The position numbers and the translations under genes were made by a program. Below the pieces are notes generated by a model. The model saw only the letters and a program-made list of their open reading frames with translations, was not told where the DNA came from and did no database searches. A stretch of DNA of 64,000 bases, taken from positions 8,111,063 to 8,175,062 of the forward strand of contig CM119270.1 in NCBI GenBank assembly GCA_051294375.1. The letters are read 5' to 3'. Of this stretch, positions 39,253-50,775 are shown piece by piece (position 1 is the stretch's first letter; each line of letters opens with the position of its first letter). Source of the DNA: Paraspadella gotoi. Lineage: Eukaryota > Chaetognatha.

Positions 39253-39291
39253 AAAGGCTTTGGTGGTTTAACTTAAACCACCAAAGCCTTT
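39253..39291. repeat. Perfect 39-bp palindrome
   Basis: Arms of 19 bp (AAAGGCTTTGGTGGTTTAA and its exact complement) separated by a single C. It would form a stem of up to 19 bp in RNA (a shorter one after loop formation) or a cruciform in DNA. No U-rich terminator or histone-type stem context is present. Confidence 0.95.
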
Positions 39292-39739
39292 AAGGCCTCC
39301 ATCACTCTTACACTCTTACAAAGTTACAAGATTTATTTCTTAAGCCCCGAACTTTTAGTAAAATTGTCTGAATGTCTGAAAGCTGATTTTTTTTTCACAT
39401 AAAATTGTTTCTGATTACGTGGAAGACTACTGTTCGCAACTTTTTTGCCCCCTCGGCAATAATGAAACGGGTCCTTGGGTTTGGAACTTGGTTTCATTGT
39501 TTTACACGTATCCAAGGCGGATAAGGGCCGTCCTAACGCTTACTCCGGTAACTAATGTTCATGAGCCACCTGGTTTGTTTCTTGGCGGGAAGAACTTTCT
39601 TGATGAAAAGTCTATCAGAAGAAGACTTTCGTCCAAGGAAATAAGAAGTTCCGGATAAAAGAAGAAAATTTTGGGCTGAAAAGCCGCAGAGCCGGATCGA
39701 AGTCTCCGGACGACGAAATCGGAAATAGCAATTTCTATG

Positions 39740-39771
<32 letters not shown>

Positions 39772-40039
39772 CCGTTGGGAAAGATTTTCAAGTCGCCCCG
39801 ACTATTAAGCCGCCAATGCAGTTGAGCGTCGTTTGGCCAGAGAATGAAAGGGAAGCTGGTCCATTGGATCCACTACGAAAGCTACTGTATAGAAAAACAA
39901 TCTTGTCTTTTAATAAATTAAGTATACCAATGAGCTTGAAAGAGTAAAAAATACAAATGTTATACTGAATGACTAATTTAGTTCATAAGCGCGGCATTGA
40001 TAATTGATACTAAGAAAGCGTATAGAGTAAAGACCATGC
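39292..40039. other. Intergenic sequence with (GAC)n
   Basis: Contains a GAC/GAT triplet repeat at 39,738-39,770. A 79-codon frame at 39,419-39,658 starts in ordinary sequence but shows no known motif. Confidence 0.35.
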
Positions 40040-40047
40040 GTTTGTTC
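40040..40047. repeat. hAT target-site duplication, left
   Basis: GTTTGTTC, identical to 41,364-41,371. Confidence 0.88.
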
Positions 40048-40629
40048 TAGAGTTCCGATAACCGTTAACAGTTAACGGTTATTAACGGTTAAAAATTATT
40101 TTAACTTAACCGTTAATATATTTATTTTAACGGTTAACTTCGGTTAATTTTCAAGTATGATTTTTGTTATTTTTTGTTAGGAAAACTATGATTTTTTAAG
40201 AGAAAAAAATTTTTTCCTGTCCTCTCTTATTCTCCTCTCCCTTTCTCACTATATTTTTCCCCCTGTCTCTTCTACTTTTTTTCTCTTTTTTTTTTATTAT
40301 TTTATTTTCAACCCTTTTAATCTTTTTTCTATCCTAATCTCTTATCGTTTTTTTCGGCCCTTCCAGTATTTTTTTACTTACTTTTTCCTAATTGTTTTCG
40401 TTTTTCCTTTCAGCTAATTTTATACATTTACATCAAAGAATATTTTGAAATATAATATGCATCTGCATATATTTTCTTGCAAATAAAATTCTTGCATGCA
40501 ATAATATTCTATTTTGCTAATAAAAAAATAAATAATCTTTCTAATTTGACTTTTTCTCACTTTTTCTTTCCTTTTTTAAAATGAACAAAGAAGTAAATAA
40601 AATAAAACCGAATAAATTTAAAAAAAAAC

Positions 40630-40778
40630 TAAAGTTTATTTGTTTATAAACAACGGGTTTTTACTCCAAAAAACGGACATGTTTCGACTCTAGTTTTTCC
40701 GAGTCTACATCAGCGCGTGAGAGTCGAAACATGTCCGTTTTTTTAATAAAACCCGTTGTTTGTAAACAAATAAACTTT
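40630..40778. mobile_element. Foldback sequence nested in the hAT
   Basis: Two inverted arms of about 60 bp (left from AAAGTTTATTTGTTTATAAA, right ending TAAACAAATAAACTTT) with a few mismatches and a 4-base indel, around a 28-base spacer. The spacer and the inner arms make a hammerhead-like core on the minus strand. It is probably the end of a Penelope-like retroelement or two such ends head to head. Confidence 0.75.
40674..40713 (-). ncRNA. Hammerhead-ribozyme-like core
   Basis: On the minus strand: CTGATG, then TA, a 5-bp stem (GACTC with GAGTC) closing a 10-base loop, then GAAA, CATG and TC. This is the order of a hammerhead: conserved CUGAUG box, stem II, GAAA box, very short stem III, cleavage after UC. 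Hammerheads with a minimal stem III are known from Penelope-like retroelements. Two weaknesses are visible: two bases (TA) instead of a single A between box and stem II, and a short stem I. Activity is therefore uncertain. Confidence 0.5.
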
Positions 40779-41363
40779 GCTTTTACTTATCTATAAAAGC
40801 AACGAAAAGAAAGTCTTAACACAATATTCATAATTATATTTATAGTCATGGTTTATGAAAGACTAACAACAGAAAACATGCTTTCAAGAAACTAACAACT
40901 ATAAAAATAATGAGGAAGAGAAATAGAAAAAGTGAAAGTGAAAGAAAGAAAGAGAAAGAGAGAAAGAGAAAACAAATATACAGAATAAGAATTACATTGT
41001 GCTTTTTATTTCATTGTCTTTTTTCATATTTTTATTATGCTATGAGTCAAAAGAAAGATTTATTATAATGCTTTATTTGATTAGCTGATGGGTAGATTCA
41101 TGATAGTTTTCTCAAACCAATTTTCTCCTTTATCAACTATAATGTGTACCTCATCTATCTGAAATAGAAGATAAATACGATTCAGGAGCCGAAGTTAAGG
41201 AAAAAATACCATTAAATACTTACCATTAATTACTTTTAAATATTAATATTTGAAATTTAAAGTTAAATTATAAAATTAACCGATTTTAACGGTTAACCGT
41301 TAAAAACGTTAGTTTTAACGGTTAAGCGAAGTTCCTTAAAAATTAACGGTTAACGGAACCCTA

Positions 41364-41371
41364 GTTTGTTC
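41364..41371. repeat. hAT target-site duplication, right
   Basis: GTTTGTTC, identical to 40,040-40,047. Confidence 0.88.
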
Positions 41372-41542
41372 GTAATAAAGGTTGGTGGCCATTATGTTTG
41401 GGGACAAATTAAAATAAAAATCCCCGACGAAGGAAAACTATGAAAACCTCAATATCGAACCCGAGATGAAGAGATTCCTTTTATTTTTTGCAAAGAGGAA
41501 TTCCATCTCTGACAGATTTACTTCCTTCCTTCTCGGCTGAAC

Positions 41543-41544
<2 letters not shown>

Positions 41545-41594
<50 letters not shown>
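41545..41594. repeat. (TTG)n trinucleotide repeat
   Basis: Sixteen nearly perfect TTG triplets. Confidence 0.95.
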
Positions 41595-41595
<1 letters not shown>

Positions 41596-41630
41596 TGCGT
41601 TGAAGTCGTTGTCGTTGGAAAATCTAGATT

Positions 41631-41951
41631 ATGTTGCTGTTTGGATGCTTTGTTATTTTGGTTGTCTGGCTGATTGTTGGTGAACCAACAACGGACAAAG
41701 TCTCCTACTCTCATCTCGGTTCCTCATATTCGTTTCTTTCTTCTCTTCTACTCTCTTCCCTCTCCACCTCATCACTCTCATTCTGCTTTCCTCTCATCGT
41801 CTCTCTCTCTCTCGTGTTTTCGAGACTAAACAATCACGAAGAAAACGGCGTCAACGTGGATTTCCCAAGCGAGCGACAAACAGAATTCTGGCGAGAAGAA
41901 AAAGAAAAAAAGGAGGAAAGAAAAAAAAAACATAAAAAGAAAGATATTTAA
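41631..41951 (+). CDS. Doubtful ORF with signal-like N terminus
   Basis: A 106-codon frame starting at ATG with a strongly hydrophobic first 16 residues (MLLFGCFVILVVWLIV), then a Ser/Leu-rich part and a Lys/Glu-rich tail. The hydrophobic start would suit a signal anchor, but the rest is low complexity and the frame sits beside the TTG array. Listed for completeness. Confidence 0.15.
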   Translation: MLLFGCFVILVVWLIVGEPTTDKVSYSHLGSSYSFLSSLLLSSLSTSSLSFCFPLIVSLSLVFSRLNNHEENGVNVDFPSERQTEFWREEKEKKEERKKKHKKKDI

Positions 41952-41997
41952 AAATACGGAGAGAGAAGGAGAGGCAGAAGGAGAGGAAGAAATGAAG

Positions 41998-41999
<2 letters not shown>

Positions 42000-42088
<89 letters not shown>

Positions 42089-42089
42089 A
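42000..42089. repeat. (GAAA)n microsatellite
   Basis: About 22 perfect GAAA units. Confidence 0.95.
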
Positions 42090-42223
42090 AAGATAGATAA
42101 AGACTTCAAAAGAATGAAAGGAAAGAGAGGAAGCTCGAAGCGATAAAAATCCTGGACTCCAATCAACGGTAAAAACGAGGAGCCACGATGGAATGGAGAG
42201 GCGAAGGCGTCAAAGGGATCATG

Positions 42224-42227
<4 letters not shown>

Positions 42228-42283
<56 letters not shown>

Positions 42284-42285
42284 AG
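42228..42285. repeat. (GA)n microsatellite
   Basis: GA repeats with a few GGGA interruptions near the right end. Confidence 0.9.
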
Positions 42286-43190
42286 AAAAGAAAAAAAGAA
42301 AAAGAGAAAATTTAATTGAATCTTTTATATTCCTAAATTTCTAGTTTTAAAAATTAATATCTATTAATAGTCTGAAAGTCGTAATTTTTTCCCAATGAAA
42401 CGCACGATCGAGATTAAAACGCTCCAAGTGCCATACTTTTAAAAAACATCATGTCAACAGTCAGTGTACGTTTATAATGATACAAAAGAGCAACTACAAC
42501 CGGTTATAAAATACTTTAAATTCGCAAAGCGGATGCTTTTTTAAGCTCTTCTTTTACTATCCGTTATAAGACTTCTCGTCTGGCGTGTTGTCGTCGTCAA
42601 ACAAGGGCATGTAGCACGAATACACAAAGATATTCACAGCCTGGAAGAAAAATTTCCGCAATTATTTGTTTGCTCTGTTTTCTTTTCAGAAAAAAAAAAA
42701 ACAAAAAAAAAACAAACTGTCAAGTTCATTTAACTTTTTATTCTACACAGTTTCGAAAACCTAAAATAACTTTTTTATTTACAACAACGACATTTTTACT
42801 AAATCGTAAATGATATTATTTATGCCCTGATGGAACATTTTTCATAAAAACGTCTTTGTTATAACTAATAAAGTTCTTTTACGTTTTCTAATGTCAAACA
42901 CAACCAAAGAAAGATGTCGACAATGTCTACACGTTAAAATATTTTGTTAAATATAAAATATATAATATATATAAATCTTACTCAATCTCACTCTTACACT
43001 CTTTCTCTCATTCACCGACACATCTCTCTCTCTCCTGCTCCGTCTCTCTCTCTCTCCCACTCCGAGACGCTTCCTCATGTCTTTCTCTCCTTAATCCCCT
43101 TTCTCCCTCACCAAAAGCCCTATCGCAAGCACGAGGCAAATCGGAAACGCAGGACTTGAAAATATTGGTTCAGTGGTGCAATCCTGTAAC
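42286..43190. other. AT-rich intergenic sequence
   Basis: No gene or mobile element recognised; a CT-rich patch at 43,010-43,110. Confidence 0.4.
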
Positions 43191-43194
43191 GAGA

Positions 43195-43345
43195 GTTCGA
43201 TTACATTGTACATACAATCGAGCAAATACAGAAAATGATACGCCGTTTTTCGAGATGAGAATCGGTTCCGCACAAACTACTCGATCTAATTTGATGAAAT
43301 TTGGCAGAAGGTTGAGACTTGAAATACAAATGGAACTTTCGAGGG
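43195..43345 (+). repeat. Diverged inverted repeat, left copy
   Basis: Contains AGAAAATGATACGCCGTTT (about 43,230), matched in reverse complement at about 43,818-43,836, and further weaker matches (GAAATACAAATGGAACTTTCGA against the opposite strand near 43,750). Confidence 0.55.
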
Positions 43346-43739
43346 GATTTTTGATATTCAACGATACAGGGAGAGATACAGGGCCTTGCGGTCGAACCTT
43401 CAGGGGGCGAATAAAGCCTAATATTTTTTTTCTTTTCGTGAATTTATTTGCGGCATCAGTCTTACCCACAAAAAAAAAATTTAGATGTAAAATTGATGTA
43501 TTTTTTTTAATTGACGTTGTTTGAACATTCATGGTTCATCATTTTACTTGAATTTTTCCCTTGTTATTCCAAATCTGGGATGCACCGCTGATGTTCATGT
43601 CTAAGCTAAACCAGTTTTTCGGTAGTAATAAATATGTTTTTGAGGATGAATAAACATTCATGCAACTGTTGAAAACTAAAAAATTCTAAAAATTTCAAAA
43701 AGAATTTTGACCATTTTTCTCGGCTTAGGGGTAAAATAT

Positions 43740-43860
43740 GAAAATTCGCATCGATAGTTCTATTTGTATTCCCTTAAGGATAATATGTAAAACATTTCAA
43801 CATATTTGGTTGAAGAAACGGCGTATCATTTTCTAATTTGAAGACTTCTGTATTAATGTA
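43740..43860 (-). repeat. Diverged inverted repeat, right copy
   Basis: Inverted partner of 43,195-43,345. The order of the matched blocks differs between the two, so they look like two separately decayed copies of one dispersed sequence. Confidence 0.5.
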
Positions 43861-44007
43861 TTTAATTACCTCATAACCAAAACTGCAAAACCATTTCTGA
43901 AGTAGTTTGGGATCAATAGAAATAAACAGCACGATCAGCTGTTAAAAAAATATATGAACAGAGAGAGGGATAAGCTCGCACTTTTGTTTTTGAATTTGCA
44001 CTTTCAA

Positions 44008-44032
44008 NNNNNNNNNNNNNNNNNNNNNNNNN
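44008..44032. other. Assembly gap, 25 N
   Basis: A run of 25 N just left of unit D, next to CT repeats (44,052-44,133). Confidence 0.95.
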
Positions 44033-44061
44033 AAAATTGAATGGACAGCTATTCTTCTCTC

Positions 44062-44136
<75 letters not shown>

Positions 44137-44268
44137 AGCCTTAAAGCTCGCCTTTTGTTTTGAATTTCAAATTTCATTTTCTCTCTCTCTCTCTAACTTG
44201 CATAGGATATTTAACTTTGAGATACATTTAGACATTAGATTCTCCTCAGGGACATTAAAATTATATTA

Positions 44269-44691
44269 CTCGAAAGTAGCGATGAAGCAAATGCTGATAA
44301 GGTGAATGATCAACTGAGTTTTGGTCAGACAGCATCGGTGATGACCAAACATGCCTTGGATCCCAATCACCATGTGACTCACGCCGAGAATCGTCACTAA
44401 AAACATTCCTGAGGCAACAATTAATTATTGACCTTTTTGGCTGATCAACGGTAGGTGGATTTCAGTCCACATAACAGTTAATACTCAATAATTTAAATCA
44501 ATCAACAACTTTTATTCAATCAATCAATCAAATGCCAACTGCACCGCAACCGCACCCCGGCGTGATTCTCCTCCGTGATCATGAGGACGAGTCCCGCGAC
44601 GAAGGCGATGAAGCCGACGATGATGTGGAGGGAATCCACGACTCGCAGCCGTCGTCTTGAGGACGGGTTTGTCCAATTGACCCGGGGACAT
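44269..44691 (-). pseudogene. Broken copy of membrane-protein exons 1-2
   Basis: Exon 1 homologue at 44,691-44,556 has one extra base (CAGCCG against CGCCG), which shifts the frame after about 14 codons. Exon 2 homologue at 44,408-44,269 has one base gained and two lost relative to 53,644-53,504, and its 5' splice site reads GAG-TAATAT instead of GAG-GTACAT. No exon 3 or 4 follows; a CT tract and a 25-N gap come instead. All changes are single bases, so base-calling error is as likely as true decay. Confidence 0.75.
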
Positions 44692-45259
44692 GACCTCGCC
44701 TCAGTTGATCCGCCTCTTCTTTTAAATTAGTCCCTATCACTTCCTCTCTTCTATTATATCATGGCTCTCCTTTTATTTGTACATTTATTGGTTGACTTGA
44801 AAAAAAAATTGTTTTGCTGCCGAACTATCTTTCATCGTTACATGGCCCAACTAAGTTTCAATTATTATTTTTTTCGGTATTCGCAATTTCTGCGACTAAA
44901 TCTTAAGACTTTTCCATCTTAGAGGGTTAAAAACAGGCCTTGATTATAATTGTGCGACTATAATGTCGTCCTGTCTAAAATTTTTAATTAATTCTTAGGA
45001 TATTTTTCTAAAATATTTTTTCACATAGAGAGTCCTTAATAAAAAGTTTCATTAGTAAACTAGATGACGTCTCCGCCTAAGCGATAGTCACGGCTATACC
45101 GCTTTAGTTAATTACATTAATGCCTCTATTTAGTTTTTATTACCTTGTATTTCTTTCGTTTATGCTCTTAACTTTTTTTCTTTTATATATATTCGTTTCG
45201 GTATATTGATATACGTCAATAATTTACAATTTTCTTTTGCGATTCTGACCAACGATCCT

Positions 45260-45352
45260 CCCCCCCTCCTCCTCAACCTCCTTCTCCTTCTCCGTTTCCT
45301 CCTCCTCCACCTCCTCCTCTCCTCCTTCCCCTCCTCTTCTACCTCCTTCCCG
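45260..45352. repeat. (CCT)n pyrimidine tract
   Basis: Degenerate CCT/CTT triplets; the counterpart in unit E is at 54,502-54,605. Confidence 0.8.
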
Positions 45353-45546
45353 ACTCCTACTACTTCTCCTTGTTTTTCCGTCCGAGCCCTGCCTAAAAAC
45401 TTGTTTAGGGTTCTTTTTGATAAATTGATACATAATGATATTTATTGACAATACATGGTCAAGTTGTTTTTTATTGACAAAATTTATATTTATATGTATA
45501 ACTTTGAGTCTTGACCGAAGGAGTCCTAGACACTGTAAAGTCACGT

Positions 45547-45583
45547 GAGAGAGAGAAAAGAGAGAGGAGAGAGAGAGAGAGAG

Positions 45584-45655
<72 letters not shown>
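45547..45655. repeat. (GA)n microsatellite
   Basis: GA array of unit D; the E counterpart is at 54,798-54,910. Confidence 0.9.
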
Positions 45656-45658
<3 letters not shown>

Positions 45659-45754
45659 GGGGGGTGGAAAGATGAGGTCGAAATCAAATAAAAGCCACTT
45701 ACTGAAAAACCTGCCAACTTTCCCGGAACGTGACCTCTTCAGAAAGAGAGAGAG

Positions 45755-45812
<58 letters not shown>

Positions 45813-46064
45813 AAAGGAGAGAGAGAGAGAGAGAGAGAGAGCGTATAATCTGGTGAGAAAAAAAGTCTTAAAAAAAGTCATATAAGGAAAGATATAGGAA
45901 AGGTAAGAAAGTTTCTTTCCATTTCTCATGATTATACATACAGAATAAGAACAAAAACTAAGAAAAACTACAGTTGAAAAAGAAGGCGGGAAAAAATGAA
46001 AGAAGGGAGAAAAGGAAAAGAAAAAAAGGAAATTGAAAATAAAATTAACAAGAGATAATTAAAA

Positions 46065-46694
46065 GAAAGAAAGAAAGAAAGAAAGAAAGAAGAAAGCAAA
46101 GAAAGGAAAGTAAAGAAAAGAAAGAAAGGAAAGAGAACCAAGAAAGAAAGAAAGACTGAAAAAGAAGATAGATCTTTGAGAAAAAAAAAGCTATCTTACT
46201 TGAGTTGCTCTTCGATGGTCACGTCTTAAAAAAGCCGTGAAATGTGCATAAACAGGGGAAAGCGCTGGCAGCAGATATGATATAACTGAATACAAATTAG
46301 GCTCGGATTATCGGGTGGTTCTGGAGGCCACTGTCCAACCTCCCCTCTCACTCTCTCCACTCTCTTCGTGATTATGGTGCGATATTGAAGTGCGGGAAAC
46401 CGGATCCCTAAAACGGTCTCGCCACCATTAGATCCTTTGGCCCCGAAGTGCAGCATTGAAAATTTGGAGATACTTGTGCACGCGGTGTAAAGTATCATCT
46501 CACTCTCTCTCACTTTCTATTGTCTCGCTCGTTTCTCGCTCTTTCTCTTGTCTTTTTTTTAAAAATTGGTATTTAATTCTAAGTCTATATTCTTTATTAT
46601 TTCATTACTATTCATGTTTCTCTGCTTCTTTTTGTTATTTTTCATATTTCTTTTCTTTCTTTCTTTCTTTCGTTTCTTTCGTTTCTTTCTTTTT

Positions 46695-46730
<36 letters not shown>

Positions 46731-46745
46731 TTCTTTCTTTCTTTC
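46065..46745. repeat. Opposed (GAAA)n and (TTTC)n arrays
   Basis: A broken GAAA array (46,065-46,155) and a TTTC array (46,650-46,745) lie about 500 bp apart in inverted orientation. In unit E both are longer and purer (57,750-57,854 and 58,330-58,421). Confidence 0.85.
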
Positions 46746-47106
46746 ATATAACCATTTTTGCCTCAAACATTCTCCTTTATACATTCTTTATACATATTTT
46801 TCTCCCTTTTTTCCTTCATCGACTTTCGTAGCATAATTTTTTTTTCTCCGACAAAGAAAAACAATGACGCGAGCGAATCAAGGACATTTTTTATTCCAGG
46901 GACAACAACCTTACTACACTAATGCGCTCACACGCCGATCGCTTTCTTCACTTTTTAATCAGCCGTAATTGGGAATTTAAGTTTTAATTTAAAATTAAAA
47001 AAGAGAATAAGATGTTATCGATAAATAAATGCAGTCGAAATCTTTATCTATAATGAAATTAGCTTTTGGTTTCTTTTTTCTTAAAAAACATTATGCGTTC
47101 ATATTT

Positions 47107-47191
<85 letters not shown>

Positions 47192-47371
47192 GCTCTCTAT
47201 AAGATGATAGATTTTCCGGGTGGCGAATTCACGACCTCCAACTCATCGCTCCCGGCGCGGAAACTAATCGATGCCATTCACCCACATTTCCCCACAAAAA
47301 ACGACACCCCCCTACCACCCACGCCACATCGACCCCACACAGGAAACAGCCTCACCCATCAAAAGCCCTTT

Positions 47372-47530
47372 GGTCTGGCACAATTGTTGCCATTCAAATT
47401 GAGTCTGGCACTAATGATACACATCATATCGCGTCTGAATATCGTATCCATTTAAATAACCAAGTCTGGAATACAAAATTTATGCCATTTCAAATTAAGC
47501 ATGGCACAAATTTACGCCTTGCTATTCAAG
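47372..47530. repeat. 31-bp minisatellite, unit D
   Basis: Units like TTGCCATTCAAATTGAGTCT plus GGCACTAA. A C/A-rich segment of about 90 bp (47,281-47,370) interrupts the array here and is absent from unit E. Confidence 0.75.
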
Positions 47531-50407
47531 ATCTGCCACCAACTGTGTGTCTTGCATCCTTTTGATGACCATTAAAAATTGTTATGACAACAATATGTTT
47601 ATGACACTTAAATCGACTGTTTTCTTTTTAAGTTTATTTCTCACTTTATTTCCCTCTCCCGCTAATCACGGTCTATTTCCCTCTCTCCTTATTCTTGCTT
47701 CCAATATTTCTCCGTCCTCACTTCGCTGACAAAGCAAAACGTTCTCGGCCAATCATCATTACATCGGCGATGGGCTTCCCACTCCAAAATCCTCCGCACT
47801 CCTTCCTCCCTTTCCTTAATCTATGAAGATTAAATCCCCGCTTCCCCGCTTCCCCACTTCCCCATTCCCCCTTCCTCCCGCCCTACTCCCGCTCATGAAT
47901 GACATGTTCGAAATAACAAGAGGCGTCGGCCTTTCGAGGCGAATAACGGATTTTCTCTAAGAAGAAAAAACTGCTCTTTTCCCAATTTTTAATAACATTT
48001 AGTACGAAATATACTAAAAAAATATGCTATACAGCGAAACTGAAAAGTAATTAATTCATATTTCGAATTTGTTTTTCTAATAGCACACTCTCTTTCTCAA
48101 ACTTAAAAGCGAAAAAAAAAAAAACAAATAAAACGTTTTGATGTTAGTTTATTATAAGATTTATGTTCGCCCAAGCAAAAGATTCCTTCGCCAAATATTT
48201 CGAACATCTTTTAAGTCTATCAAAAGTCTCACAATAAAACTCATTCAAAATTCTAAGGATCCAAGAACATATTTTTTCGAGGCAAACAAAACGCGCCGAT
48301 TTGGCGAGAGCGCACGCGCGAAACCGTCATAAACACTGAATTACTTCTCCTTCCGAAAATCTTTTCCATTAGTTTCCCCTATAAAACGTCGAGGAGTCAC
48401 CGGATCGCAGCACAAAACCGGAGGGAGGCCGGGGCTTTCCTCCTCTCTCAGCTAAGACATTTTTTAAATTCCAGATGGCTCAGTTGTTTTTTTTTTTTGT
48501 TTTTTTTTTTTTTAACTGCCGCTTAAGTTTTCGGAAAATTGCAAAAGTGACTTGCAAAGTTCTTGTTCTGCTATGTTAAGTACTAGATTATAAATGTTAG
48601 ATATTTAATTAATAAATTTTAAGCTTATTTTACATTATCTATTCTTGAAATGGATATAAGGATGTTAGTGTTGGTCTACTGGAAACAGAGGAAACCATCT
48701 ATACAACATCAAAGTTAAAAATAACTCTCTTTCTGCTTTAGGTTTCCCTTTTTTGACATTATATAATATATAAAATATATATATATATTATATATATATA
48801 ACGGAAGTCAATTTATGACGAATCTAAATATTTTAATTGTCTTCTATTCTTTTTTCTAGTTCCCTCGTCCCACAAGTCTTAATATCTCTTCATCTCCGAA
48901 TTATCCACAATCACAACACCTCTATTTTACAACACCCAACCCCACCCACCACCTCTCTCTCATCAGCCTTTCACTCCCCCACCCTCACCTTCCACCTCCC
49001 CCTTTACCAGGACTCGAGGGTCCGATCGTGTTTAGCTTAGTCGAAGGAAGAGGAATGCTCACACGCTTCGCCAGCCCGGAGCGACGTTGCTGGGGCTGGA
49101 GAGGGCGTGGGGTGGGGTGATTAGAAGAGAGAGGTGGGGGAATCGAGTGGGCGGGGCGTCGAGAGATTAAAAGGATAAGGAGGAAAGACCGTGGGCTGAT
49201 CGATTCAATTATCGCTGGGTGTTGAAAAATATGTTGGGTGTTCATAAAGCTGAAGGTTACCATTTTAGAAGCCGGGAGAACAGACGTGAAAGACAGCTGG
49301 TTGATAAAACGTAAAGATTGCCGGTTGGAAAATATCAGTATTAAGCGGCTGGTATATATAGAACTAGCACTTTTGATCTCGAGTGTAAGTGTTGTACTGT
49401 TCAAGTCCGAGTTAACGAAGATTCTAGTGGAAGACTGCGAATAACCGTTTTGGGGATTTTTCCTTGAGCTTTAAATGACAAACATTTAAAGGAGGACAGC
49501 GTTCACATAGCCACCGACGTTTGATTAACGGCATAAATACATCAAAGATGTTAAACATTGCGGCCTTCTAAAAGTATTCGGTGTGGATGAAAAATAATAA
49601 AAGTGGCATATTCTAATATTTTAATTTGAATGAATCATCTCATTGATAATTCGGAAAATCTGGTCTATCCTCCACGTGACCCTTAAATGAGGTGAAACCA
49701 AATTGTTGAAGACGAAGAAATGACTAATTTCTTTTGCAAGTTTTCGTCAGAGGTTTCGTTTTTTATGTGCTTTATGCAAACGGAGAAAGTATGAAGTCGA
49801 CAACTTTCCCCTCTCCCGTTTTGAAACCTTCTTTTTAACCCAAGATTCCTTTTTAACCTTACTCCCGAGTTGTATACTCACCGCAAAACACGTTTCACGC
49901 AGTGTGTAAAGTCCATTAGAATAATTAAATCTCTATCGGATTAGAAAAAATGAAAAAAACATCTCTCTAAACAAGTTTATATAAAACAAAAACGTAAGGA
50001 CAACGTAGAGCTTGCGGTGAGAAAATTTGCGATCATTGGATTCATGTGGCAGTAAAGCGTTGCGGACAAATGGACACGAGGCGGCACGAATGACAGCTAA
50101 ATGACACGTGACACAGCGCCGACGCGACGAGGCGGCGGCCGGCGAACGTTGAAAGATGAAACGGCTCTAAATTTAGCCAAGTAAGGCGAAGATTTGCCGC
50201 CGCGGCGGCTCCGGCGGCCGGCTGCTCGGCTCGGCGAGGGCCGAAAAGTGATGTCACGTGGCGACGCAGAAGCGAAGACGACGTGACAGATCGCTGTCAG
50301 CCGTCTTTTTAGATGGCGTGAGGCGATTTGGACGAAAAAAAGGGAGCAAATGGCAAGGAAGGTTGAAAAGGCAGTGGGGAAAGATTGGTGGTTTTGCCGT
50401 TAAATAA

Positions 50408-50775
50408 TGGCTATAGGAGTGGTGAAAGGGATGCGCGAGCGAGAGTGAAAACAAGTGCGCAATGGGGGCAGTGACAGGACGGCAACATTGAGAGGTGAAA
50501 GAAGTAAGCAATGGGGGACAGTGAAAGGGCTGAGGCCAAATGAGAGATGAAAGCAGCGGCAATGAGAGGAGAAAGAAGTAGCAAGGGGCAGTGAAAGGCA
50601 TGCAGCAACACCCAGACGAGAATCGGACAACCCACCAGTGCAGTGGGGGCAGTGAAAGGGATGGCAAAATGACACGAAGTGAACGCCACGTAACCAACCC
50701 CAACAACAACCTGAAAGGGGTGGCGATTTAACAAGTGAAGGCGGTGTGCAATGGGGACGGTGAAAGATGTGGAAA
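50408..50775. repeat. 47-bp-type minisatellite, unit D
   Basis: Repeats of GTGAAAGGGATGGCAAATGA and AGTAGCAATGGGGGCA type, more degraded than in unit E. Confidence 0.75.

Larger units (their letters stand above)
40048..41363. mobile_element. Non-autonomous hAT transposon, complete
   Basis: The left end TAGAGTTCCGATAACCGTTA and the right end, read on the other strand, TAGGGTTCCGTTAACCGTTA agree at 18 of 20 positions. Both ends are followed by clusters of TAACGGTTAA motifs in both orientations (left to about 40,145, right from about 41,275), like subterminal transposase-binding repeats. The element is flanked by an exact 8-bp duplication, the hallmark of the hAT superfamily. The 1,316-bp interior is AT-rich, encodes no transposase, and contains a GAAA-type tract (40,930-40,970) and a nested foldback (40,630-40,778). 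It must have been moved by an enzyme from elsewhere. Confidence 0.85.
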
